Below are positions 36,201 to 46,900 of a stretch of 64,000 bases of DNA, piece after piece. Origin of the DNA: Vitis vinifera (taxonomy: Eukaryota > Streptophyta > Magnoliopsida > Vitales > Vitaceae). The stretch's first letter is position 1. Each line of letters opens with the position of its first letter. The stretch lies in NCBI RefSeq assembly GCF_030704535.1, contig NC_081810.1, positions 3,939,501-4,003,500 of the forward strand, written 5' to 3'. A model generated the notes under the pieces. The model was not told where the DNA came from. It made no database searches and saw nothing but the letters and a program-made list of their open reading frames with translations. Position numbers and translations under genes: made by a program.

Positions 36201-38116
36201 ACAAAGTGAACAAACTTGTCATAATATATATATAAATATTGTAAGTGTTAAATTTTTATTTCATTTATGTGCAATATGTGCAGAAATTATGGATGGAGTT
36301 TTTGAAATTCAGACAAAGCTCAGAGTTAAATTTCAATCATCTAAAGAAAGAAATTGAAGGACTCAACTTGAAGATGGATGAATTGAAACAACTTTTATTA
36401 GAAGTTAGTGACATGTTTACTTGTTTAAATTTTCTAATACTTCAATGTTTTGACATTTGTGTTTTCTCATATTTATTATTATTGGGTGGTGTATGCAATT
36501 TTAGGTTAAGAGTTCGAATGAGGAACACGGTATGCATGACACTAGATTCAGAAAATCTAGTACAAAAGAAAATGATAACAATATGGGCTTTGATTTCCAG
36601 ACTGGAATTTTTGAGGATGTTACAGATGATGAAGTGGAGAGAAATGACATTCCCATGGATGTGAACATTGATATGGAAGCTTCTAGAAACCTTCAGCTTG
36701 CAGAAAAACACATGACTAAAGAGTTGAAAGATGACTACTCTATTGATGATCCAGTTATTGATATTGCCAAGTTGTTTGGTACCCCAACTATGTCGGGCGA
36801 GTTTTCAGTATATGTCATACCTCACCATCTATCTCCTGCCATTTTTAAGCGAAGGCGTGAGATTAAAAAGTCTCATATCTTACAGCACCCTTTTACAGAT
36901 CCCACCAAGAGAAAGAAACTAAGAAAAGAGATTGAGAAACCATTAACTTCATTTGATCCTTTGCATCCAATCTCTGAAGAAGCATTAGAGTCCTTTCAAA
37001 AGTGGATGAGTGATGACCAAGGGTAAGTTGTATACATCCATACTTGTAAATTTGTGTTCTTCACAAGTTATAAAATTACTAATGTTTTTATTTTTTTTTT
37101 TTATGTCAAAGGTCCACAATTGACATTGACTACATGCATATAGATAAAAAATGGTTTCAATCACTGTCTAATCATGGTTCATGGCTTGCTGACACGGTTT
37201 GTAAATGATGCATTTTGTTTTTATTTTTATTTATTATTATGTTCAGCTTACAACCAAATAATATAACTAATTTACTTTATTGTAATTGTTAGCACATTGA
37301 TGTTGCCTTCTTCTTTTTCCGGAAGCGGCGAATAGAAAATCCTCATCTTTTTTCCCAAAAGTTTACCACAATGGATACTATGTTTTGCGTATGTGTAGTT
37401 TGAATTTTAGTTAACATTTTTAATTTTTTTGTAATAATGAATCTTATGATCTTGGTTATTTATTTATGTATATTAACTTTATTCTATGTAGCAAAATGCT
37501 CAAGCAAGATGGATTAAGCATGGCAAGAAGTGGAACCAATTCAAATTACTAGAGAATGACATCCTTATTGATTATGCCAATGGTTTGCAGCCTCTTTATT
37601 CTGTCAAATGGCCTGATGTTGACATTGTGTATGTCCCTATCAATGTTCGGGCTAGTCACTGGGTATTAGGAGTTGTCCACCTTCATCGAAGGATTATATA
37701 CGTATATGACTCATTGATGGGCATCAATAATAATGCAAGATTGCAAGTTGCCATTAAACCATTAGCCAAATTGTTGCCGCATATATTGAATGCAATAGCA
37801 TATTATGGTTTTCATGGTGACACAAAAGTTAACTACCAAGAATGGGAAATTGAACGGCTGCAAGATATTCCTCAACAGGAAAATGAGTAAGTGATCTTAA
37901 ATTTACTTTCATAACTTATACACTTAATCTTTAATAATAGCCCTAACATTGATTATTTGTGTACCATGCAGTGGTGATTGTGGCATGTTTGTTATCAAAT
38001 ATGCTGAATACTTAATGCACAACCATCCATTGAAGTCATTAACAAGTGCACGAATGGACTGGTTTCGGGAAAAGATGGCAGCAGAGCTATTTTATATGAA
38101 ATACTTGCCTATGTAA
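33203..38116 (+). pseudogene. MULE-borne DUF1985 + Ulp1-type (C48) cysteine protease, probably disrupted
   Basis: Exons: 33203-33349, ~34011-34917, 35013-35252, 36284-36403, 36505-37022, 37112-37196, 37293-37388, 37492-37886, 37972-38116; about 880 residues. An N-terminal charged region (KRYKILGKKRSERK, then a Ser run) is followed by a DUF1985 domain (IPPHLLSFISKISKEEYF... RKSCFGHFLLLPELRFS... FALITGLSFGP), a Gln/Ala-rich linker and a short coiled coil (LKKEIEGLNLKMDELKQLLL). At the C-terminus lies a SUMO-protease fold with the full triad and oxyanion Gln: His in NVRASHWVLG (~760), Asp in YVYDSLMG (~777), Gln in PQQEN (~833), Cys in GDCGMF (~839). Two defects are visible: a poly-A run at 34475-34488 puts the two halves of exon 2 in different frames (consistent with one extra A), and exon 2 lacks an AG acceptor (tttgcaa|attgac). 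Phases elsewhere are consistent. Confidence 0.85.
35290..36230. mobile_element. Repeat-rich insert in a MULE protease intron, with a 71-bp palindromic array
   Basis: The intron 35253-36283 is ten times longer than its neighbours. At 35547-35735 a unit starting cttgcgaaattttcgcaatg repeats at 35547, 35618 and 35689 (period 71 bp) with a partial fourth copy. Inside each unit ttcatggtgcgaaat and atttcgcaccatgaa form 15-bp perfect hairpin arms around ggcaa. Flanks read like non-coding LTR-retroelement DNA, but I found no matching terminal repeats. Confidence 0.65.
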
Positions 38117-38530
38117 TGAATTCATGTTGATATTTCACATTTTGATAATGTAGTTGGATGGTTTGTTATATGTAATTGGATAGCTTCATATATGTAGTTA
38201 GGCATTTTGATAAATGTAGTTGGACAGGTTGATATATCTACTTGGATATTTTGATGAATGTTGTTCGATAGTTATGTATACAATTGACCTTTTAAACTAA
38301 ACTTCAATGTTGTCAAGTTGTTATGGGTACAAACTTGAAGGTAATTAAGTCCACAGTCTTAATAGAACACATGAACTTAACTACTATCAAGTTAACTGTG
38401 AACAAACTTGACAGATATTAAGTCGAAATCTATTCCAGAATAACATATTTAATCTGGACTTAACAGGTATCAAGTTGATCTTCTATAGACTCATAAGAAG
38501 TTGTGTCTACAATTGTCATTTTTACCTGAA

Positions 38531-39030
38531 CTTAACTATTGTCAAGTTATTTTATGAACAAACTTGAAGGTAGTTAAGTTCACAGTCTTCAGACAAAAAC
38601 TGAACTTAACTATTGTCAAGTTATTTTATGAACAAACTTGAAGGTAGTTAAGTCCACAGTCTTCAGACAAAACCTAAACTTAACTATTGTCAAGTTGTTT
38701 TATGAACAAACTTGAAGGTAGTTAAGTTCACAGTCTTCAGACAAAACCTGAACTTAACTATTGTCAAGTTGTTTTATGTACAAACTTGAAGGTAGTTAAG
38801 TCTACAGTCTTCAGACAAAACCTGAACTTAACTATTGTCAAGTTGTTTTATGAACAAACTTGAAGGTAGTTAAGTTCACAGTCTTCAGACAAAACCTGAA
38901 CTTAACTATTGTCAAGTTGTTTTATGTACAAACTTGAAGGTAGTTAAGTCCACAGTCTTCAGACAAAACCTGAACTTAACTATTGTCAAGTTCCTTATCA
39001 ATAAACGTGAGAACAGTTGAGTCCATAGTT
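38531..39030. repeat. 74-bp tandem array between the two convergent MULE genes
   Basis: cttaactattgtcaagtt recurs at 38531, 38605, 38679, 38753, 38827, 38901 and 38975, exactly 74 bp apart. Only a few substitutions separate the copies (gaac/gtac, ttcac/tccac). Each unit contains a hairpin: aacttaactattgtcaagtt pairs with aacttgaaggtagttaagtt (17 of 20) across ~14 nt. Degenerate copies precede it at 38290-38530. The same core occurs at ~33525, ~33690 and ~42200 elsewhere in the element. Confidence 0.95.
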
Positions 39031-39294
39031 TGAGAATAAACATGTAATTTTCATTTATACTTTATACATAACTCATCATAACATATATGTACAAAAGTAA
39101 CAAATATCTCCATTTCTATGGTTATGCAAAAAAAAGGGATCATTATTACAATATTCATCTATGTGCTTATCCTATCACCTTATACAAAAAAGTAACTTAC
39201 ATTTCTGTTCACATGGGTACCAAAAAAACAAAAAAGTTCACTATTACAATTTTCATTCCATGTAAGTTCATAGAGTGCCAAAGCTATCATGATA

Positions 39295-42200
39295 TCAAGG
39301 GATTGGTCGTTTGCATGTTTTCCGATTATGCCCATATTGACCACATCGACTACAACGAGATGTGCGCTTGCCCTCTCCACCAGAAGGAATTCTTACTTTC
39401 CTTGGTCTTCCTGTTGGGCGTCTTGTTTTAGGTGGTAACACAACTTTATCACGAATATGATTAGGTACTACCCAATCTATTTCATTTCCAGTTGGATAAA
39501 TACACTCTGAATATGAAGATAACAATGCTTTAGTAGTAAAATACTTGGAGCACAAAGTGTAACATGAAATGTTGTAAAATCTACAAGCAGCAATAGCATG
39601 TGCACATGGAATATGATCAAGATCAAATTGTCGACATGTGCATGAACGAGTGTCTAAATTCACTTGAGCACTAATGCCAGCATAGTTAACATTACACTCC
39701 TTGGAGTTGATAGGTTCCACTAGATATGTTGCTGACATATTATACCTAGAACGAAGTTCTCCATCAGCCCACATGGTAAGTTCAGTTGACATTGACATTG
39801 CTTGTTGTTGACGAGTCACAAACCATTTTTGAAGTAAGTTTCTCAATTCTTCAACCAATTGCAAAACCGGAAGATCTCTAGCATTTTTCAACACAGCATT
39901 AAGGCTTTCAACGATCCCTGTCGTCATGATATTATATCTTTTTTCGGTAGAATATGAACGTGCCCATCGATCAACACCTATATCCATCAAATATCTTGCT
40001 GCTCTTGGGTCAATCATCTCTAGTTGCCCAAATATAAAATTAAACTCTGAAACACGATAAGCATGGGCAGCATCATGGAACAACTTATGAATTGCAGGAT
40101 TCTTGAACTTTGTCTTCAAATTTTGTCCAACGTGATAAGTGCAGACACCATGCCTCGCATGGGGAAATACTTTATGTACTGCTTTCTCAATGCTACCATG
40201 TCGATCTGATATCACAAACAAATCATCAATGTGTCCAAGTGCATCATGTAGTTTTTGTAAAAACCACTCCCATGAGGCATCATTTTCTGAATCACCAATC
40301 CCAAAGGCTAAAGGGTATATCTGATTGTTGCCATCTTTACACGCTGCAATAAATAAAGTCCCTAAGTACTTTGCTTTCAAAAATGTCCCATCAACTGCAA
40401 CCACAGGCCTTATTGATGTGTGAAACCCAGCAAGAGATGCACCAATCGACATAAAAAAGTATTTGAATTGATTATCACAATCAGTAACTATATCAGTAAT
40501 GGTACCAGGATTTTTTTGCTCTAAAACATAGCAATAGGATGGTAAAGTGTTATAAGACTCCTCAGGTGATCCCCTAATAGAACCTAGAGCAAGTTCTTTG
40601 GCTCTCCACGCCTTATCATAACTGATTTGAATGCCATACTGCTTTCGAATGTCTGCTACAATGTCTTTTGGTCGAAATTCACAACCAATCCCTTGATATG
40701 TTTCTCTTATACTCTCACCAATCAACCAACTACTTGCATGTCGATTGTCACGAGACATCATATCTAACCGACAAGTGTGTGTTGAATAGAATTTCATTAT
40801 TTGAAACATATTGGAAATCCCCAACTTGGTAGCACGAACTCGCCACTTGCATTCTTTATCAAAACATTCAACAAGCAATAACTTAGTAGTGGATTTAGTT
40901 GTTTTGAACTCAAACTTCCTTTTCAGAGCCATCATATACAACTTCCTTTGTAATTCTTTCTTACTTGAGTAAATTTGGTGTTCTTCTAGATGGTCATCAC
41001 TAATTCCACTAACTATAGGTTGTTGCATCATGTTTTGTCTTTCATTTGCTACATCTTCGATTATAGTGGGATTGTCATGTATGAACCCATCACTTGTATC
41101 AATCATGGTCAAGATTTCTGCACTCTGAGCTGAACCAGTTCTGAATAAGCCAATTTGGGTCACTTGCTTATCACTAGTAGGGTTAGTATTCATTCTATAA
41201 TCCTCCTCATTAATTGCAGTCTCATTCATGTTCCAATCATGAACTTTATACCCTTCATGTGACTCATTTTGAAATCTTGGTCCATTTTCACCATCAACAG
41301 TAAGAGTTTCAACTGAATCACAATGAATGTGTCTACTTTTATGCATCAACATTGAGTCCTCATTCAATTCTTTATCAATCTCAAAAGACATATGACATTC
41401 GAAATAAGAATTGCAAATTGATTTCTGATTGTGATTATCAATTCTCTTTTCAACTGTGATGCACAATGGAACAGGCAGCTTACCATTTGTACAATTTAAA
41501 CCAATAAAGAATTTCACATCCCCATCATCAGTTAGTTGTATAGGACTTGTGGGTATGTTGGCATTGAATACATACTTCATTGAAAGAAAACAATTTGTTG
41601 GATCTAGCTTCAAAATATGATGGACAACCCCTAATAACTCTTTATATGATATAGTTTTCGGGATCTCAATGCCTTTACCTTTACTTCCTTCGAAATAGAA
41701 AACATTTCCATCTCGTACCCATTCTCCTTCATATAAAAGCATTATTCCTACTTCATCAACCACTGAAATAACAGAATAATTCAATTAGTGGCATCAACAA
41801 ACAATATTAGAATATTTTTTAGTTACATCATAGCATTAGCACCAATAAGTAGGTATTAATTTTAAAAAACTCATTCATTATTAAATACATATTATTTCAT
41901 TACACATATTTATTTTTTTAATAAACAACAAATAAATAACATTATTAATCATCTTTACTACCTCAAATAATACCAATAATGATATAGAAATACAATGTAT
42001 ATAGTTATTAAATAAATTCAGACATTGTAACTCTAAACTATTTTAAACAATAAAAATATATTTGTTTACTAAAAGATTGGTTATGTTGTAATTTATTTAA
42101 TGTCAAGGCTAATTTGCAAATGATTCAACTCAAATTGAGTATAATTAAATACAATAACAAAAATATAATGTTACTATAAAATAACTATATACAATCTTAA

Positions 42201-42410
42201 CTTACTTCAAGTTCAACTTAACACACGTCAAGTTCAACTTAATATCCGTAAGGTTTTGATATATAACTAAAAAAGATAACTTTATATATTATGTCAAAAC
42301 CCTATTAACACATATATTTACATCTATATAAAGCACAAATGTGCAAACAATACCAAAACCATCATAAAATTCCATAAGTTTTATTACTTACCATCATTTG
42401 ATTTTTCCAT
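39295..42410 (-). CDS. MULE transposase (MURA/MuDR type), apparently intact
   Basis: Exon 1 is 42392-42410 (MEKSND plus one base) and exon 2 is 39295-41762. The junction gives MEKSNDVVDEVGIMLLYEG in phase and an 828-aa protein. I prefer this to an in-frame Met at 41784 because ttctgttatttcag is a strong acceptor. Domains in order: an N-terminal PB1-like/variable region; MuDR DNA-binding domain (~res 270-370; CFDKECKWRVRATKL, THTCRLD); MULE DDE domain (~res 455-560) with Asp in VDGTFLKAKYLGTLFIAACK, Asp in FVISDRHGSIEKA and a C/H region HARHGVCTYHVGQNLK; a candidate Glu in GIVESLNAVLKN; SWIM zinc finger CTCRQFDLDHIPCAHAIAAC; CCHC zinc knuckle CSRCGQYGHNRKTC at the end. It would cut and reinsert the element in the nucleus. 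No stops or frame breaks. Confidence 0.95.
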
Positions 42411-42819
42411 ATAGACAATGTTTCTCCACGCTACACTTTTTAAGCTGATTGTTTCCTTCTTTTAATCCCTTTTTTCATGGCTGTAAATGATATTAAAAAA
42501 ATTATAACAATTTCAAACTTATTTAAATATTTACTACATCTCATTAAATGTTTGAAAATATTCAATAAATAAAACATGAAAGAAAAAAAATATGGAAAAA
42601 TAAAAATAAACGTACACTGTTTATCCAACCACAACTTAAAGCGCTTTAAGTTGAAGAAATCTGAAGAGAAACTGTGTGAGACTTGAAGAAATGCACTGAA
42701 AAGAGAGAAACGGAATAACAGGAGAAAATGAAAAAAATGAGAAAGTGGAAGAAATAATAAAAAGGAGGTGAATGGAGGGAAATAAAATTAGAATGGGAGG
42801 GAAAAAGGAGTTGATGTAG

Positions 42820-42924
42820 CTGAGGGGTATTTTTGTCCAGATCGGACCATTTTAGAGGCTATTAAAAGTGGAGGGTTAGTTTTACAATATTGAGGGATTT
42901 TTGTCCCTTCTGATCAGTTTTCCC
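42820..42924 (-). repeat. Right terminal inverted repeat of the MULE
   Basis: Counterpart of 32697-32801, followed at once by the 9-bp duplication atgattata (42925-42933). It lies about 400 bp upstream of the transposase start and would include its promoter region. Confidence 0.9.
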
Positions 42925-43008
42925 ATGATTATATTATAAATTTATAAAAGCATAATAATAAAACCAGATTTGAGGTGATTAGGCGTTTTAGAAGTGAAGC
43001 CTCGGCCT

Positions 43009-43065
43009 AAACCCTACGCATTCATCCATTCCATTCTAGGGTTTTCACTTTTCATCTACACCAGG
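43009..43065 (+). promoter_or_regulatory. Telo-box and non-coding first exon of GTF2H2
   Basis: aaaccctacgc at 43009 and tctagggttttcac at ~43034 are telo-box motifs in both orientations, frequent near start sites of plant translation and transcription machinery genes. ctacaccag|gtataat at ~43065 looks like the donor of a 5'-UTR intron running to just before the ATG at 43977. The MULE ends only about 85 bp upstream (42933). Confidence 0.5.
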
Positions 43066-43976
43066 TATAATCTTCTCTCTTCTCTATATTTCCCTTCGCT
43101 TTTTAACTTGGCTTAAAGCGTTTGGTTGCTTAGAAAATGTAGAAAGAGTAATATAAAATTCACATCCAAATCGAAATTCAAAGTCTCTACGGTAGTTTTT
43201 TGTCTGTGAGTTAGTGAAATAATCCAGAGTTTTTCTTTTTAAGGCATTGGTGGATTTTTCACTTCGGCGTTAATATAGGCATTATTGCTGAAATCCATGG
43301 TTGAGTATGGTGTGTATTCTGGATCCTCGACAGTGTCTTAATCTCCTCTTTCTTTAGCTTTACACACAAAGCATTTTCAACTGTGTACAGTATCATTTTA
43401 TTTTCTTTTGATATTTGTAATCAAATCATTGCTTTTTGTTTTTCCTAATTTGTTGGACCGGATCTTCAATAGTTTAAGTCCTGGATGATTTATACCGGCG
43501 GTTCCATGAAAAACCTTGCAACTTTATTGTTTGATGATGAATGCAAGCTTTTGGTGAATGATAAACCAACAACTTGTTTGATGAAAAACCCTGGCTGTGT
43601 TGAATTTGATATTATTCAGTTTACATAACCAATTGAAATAGTTGAATTTCAGATCTATTGGTTCCAAATCCGAATACATCATCCAGATACTTCATAATGA
43701 TTCTCTAATTAATCATGGTGAAATGTGCCTAATTGTACAAAAATCCAAAGGCTGAGAAGAAAATTGAATATTTCAAGTTTCCAGCTATAATTGGGTAGTC
43801 TATCCACCTACTTGTTCATTGGTGGCCTCATCAAACAATTAGTGGGCATATCATTGTAATGATCTATACTTCCCAATAAATGAAGAAATTTTATTCTCTT
43901 GTTTCACATGTATAGTCCCTTAACAGAACCATATTGTTCCAGCTCCCTTTAATTGCATCTTTTGTTGTTGGAAAGC

Positions 43977-46900
43977 ATGAATGACATGGAACACCGGAAG
44001 ACCAACGATGGAGAAGGAAGAAGATTGGATGGAGAAGAAGAGGAGGAGGAGGAAGATGAAGATGAGGGAAATGGAAGAGGCCTTGATGCATGGGAGAGAG
44101 CTTATGCTGATGAGAGATCATGGGAGTCTCTGCAAGAGGATGAGTCTGGACTTCTTCGCCCCATTGACAACAAAACCATTTACCACGCTCAGTATCGAAG
44201 GCGCATTCGCTCCCTATATTCCTCCACAACCACTGCTCGAATTCAAAAGGGTCTCATTCGCTATCTCTACATTGTTGTTGATCTCTCCAGGGTATTTGAT
44301 TCATCACTTAAACGCCTTTTGAACTACAGAATGTAATTGCATGCTGCAATGAATTTGCTTCTTGATGGGTCACTCGGTACTTAGTGGATTGACACAAAGG
44401 AAAAGGAATTATATATGTATTGGATTGTTCTAGTAAACAAATGATGAATAATAAGTTGCAAAGGAACTTGCCTTCACTGCGAAGATAATATGAGTGAGTA
44501 GTACTGAACATGTATCGTGCTGATTGATGTAGTTTGTCAAAGTCTGATTGTTGTGTTTAAACCACAGAAGTTAGTGGCCTAATCTATGTGTGCTTTACAT
44601 GGAAACTTGATGTTGTGTCGTTGTATGTTTTTTGCATTTCATTTGATTGGTTTTCTAATCTATGTGTGCTTTACATGGAAACTTGATGTTGTGTCTTTGT
44701 GTGTTTTTTGCACTTCATTTGATTGGTTTTTTACAAGGACATTTTGAGAGAAAATTGAGGTAAGTGTTAGTAGGATTAAATTATCAAAAGCAGCCTAATA
44801 AGTATAACATGTTATTATCAATCTGCTGGGTGGATTGCATGAGTCTTAAATACATCTTGCATGTTTGTACTCACAGGTTATCACCCAGAATGATGTACTG
44901 GTAGTTCCATCAACTTCATTTGTATTCAGTGAGCAACCCATGATTGCCTAAATTAATAACTGAATAGTTATCATTCAGATCTGTCATTCTCTTTTATTTT
45001 CCTGGTTTATGGCTCAGGAATTATCTTCCTATGGAAAGGCTAGAGAGTGCATTTGTGAGTTTAAAAGTTATGGAATTTCTCCATGTTCTTTATTTGATTT
45101 ATTTGTTGCTCATTGGGTTTCTTTAAACATGTTTAGGCAGCTTCAGAGATGGATTTTAAACCTAGCCGAATGGCTGTAGTTGCAAAACATATTGAGGCTT
45201 TCATTAGGGAGTTCTTTGACCAGAATCCACTTAGTCAAATTGGTCTGGTGACCATAAAGGATGGGTTGGCTCAGTGCTTAACAGATCTTGGTGGCAGTCC
45301 TGATTCCCATGTTAAAGCTTTGATGGGTAAGTTGGAGTGCTCTGGTGATTCCTCCCTACAGAATGCCCTAGATCTGGTTCATGGGTATCTAAATCAAATC
45401 CCATCATATGGTCATCGTGAAGTTCTGATCTTATATTCAGCTCTCAGTACTTGCGACCCAGGAGATATAATGGAGACCATCCAGGAATGCAAGAAATCTA
45501 AAATACGCTGTTCAGTTATCGGCCTTTCTGCAGAAATTTTTATATGTAGACATCTCTGCCAAGAGACTGGTGGATCATACTCTGTTGCATTGGATGAGGT
45601 GAATTCAACTAATTGAAACCCACATGGAATTCAAATTATTTAAATTGAGTTTTCATAGCATTTTTCTGCAAGCTCTGCTATCTAAATTTGATCTTGAGGG
45701 GGCGGGGGGGGGGGGGGGGGGGGGTGGGTGTGGTTTGTGGAGGATAGGTTCAGAAACAAAGATAAATTTTATTGATACAAGAAAGAGAGAAGGATGAGGG
45801 GTCCTTCTCACAAACATACAATACCTGATAAAAGTAGAGTATACTCCACTATACAAGGAGAACAACACAAAATAACAGAAAACTGAGAACAACTCCTCAC
45901 AATGTTATCCACCTCCTATGTGTTACAAACTGAAAGCCAACTTAGTTGAATAACATTAAGTGGAACTCCTTAAAAGTGACAGAACAAGAAGCCCAAAGGG
46001 AAGGAATAGAAATGAATCTTATTCCTAGTCAGGCTATAGAGTAGTGTGTTCAAATTCTTCCAAATGCTTTCATTTGCATTTTTGCTTATTCAATATTGTT
46101 TTATCACAAATATATCTGTGTTATATCTTCTCCTGCAGTCCCACTTTAAAGAGTTGCTACTAGAGCATGCACCCCCGCCACCAGCAATAGCAGAATTTGC
46201 AATTGCTAATTTGATCAAGATGGGTTTCCCTCAAAGAGCAGCAGAGGGTGTTATTTCAATATGTTCATGCCATAAAGAGGCTAAAGTTGGTGGGGGCTAC
46301 ACTTGTCCAAGATGCAAAGCACGTGTGTGTGAACTGCCTACAGAATGTCGTATTTGTGGGCTGACACTAGTTTCTTCTCCTCATTTGGCAAGGTCATATC
46401 ACCATCTCTTCCCAATACCACCTTTTGATGAGGTGTCTCTCTCACTTTTAAATAATCCACATCAAAGGTCTTCTAGAGCTTGTTTTGGTTGCCAAGAAAG
46501 TCTTCTGATCCCTGGTAAGTACTCTGATGGAAAAAAAATGTTAATATTTTGCAATGAGTTTGATTATAGCATTTCTATTGCCTGCCATTTGATTGATTGT
46601 GTTGTTTAGTACTAAAATTACTAATGGATGTATTGTATAGGTGTAGCTGAATTGTGTTTCCTTTCATCTCATAATGTTGTTGTTTTTATTAATTTATTAC
46701 TGAAGAAAAGTGTTGTACAAGATAAGCTTTTTTGGGGAAGAGGTTGTGGCTGGCGGACCAAGTTATATTCTAGAAATCTGATTACCATAGACAACAAAGG
46801 AATAGATTATTTTAAATAACATAACAATAATCTAGTCCAATTAATGCTTCTAGATATGTTGTAGATGACTTGAAGCTGTTAGGACTTAGGAGAGGTGCAG

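Larger units (their letters stand above)
32697..42924. mobile_element. Complete Mutator-like element (MULE) carrying a transposase and a Ulp1-like protease
   Basis: A perfect 9-bp direct repeat, atgattata, lies at 32688-32696 and 42925-42933, the target-duplication length of Mutator elements. The termini are ~105-bp inverted repeats. Left starts gggataaccgattaaaaggg; right, reverse-complemented, starts gggaaaactgatcagaaggg. Both continue acaaaaatccctcaatattg and later share ggacaaaaatacccc. Internally a MURA-type transposase reads left on minus and a DUF1985/C48 protease gene reads right on plus, converging on a 74-bp tandem array. This architecture matches plant MULEs known to carry ULP-like genes (the 'Kaonashi' class). 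The intact 9-bp duplication and continuous 828-aa transposase indicate a young, possibly autonomous insertion. Confidence 0.95.

Noticed and set aside
38531-39030. Regular direct repeats reminiscent of a CRISPR array
   Set aside because: Units are contiguous tandem copies with no unique spacers, in a plant nuclear transposon. It is a satellite-like array.
41763-41784. Met at 41784 as the transposase start
   Set aside because: The codons MNYSVIS coincide with a strong acceptor (ttctgttatttcag), and an upstream exon at 42392-42410 with ATG and a gtaagt donor joins in phase.
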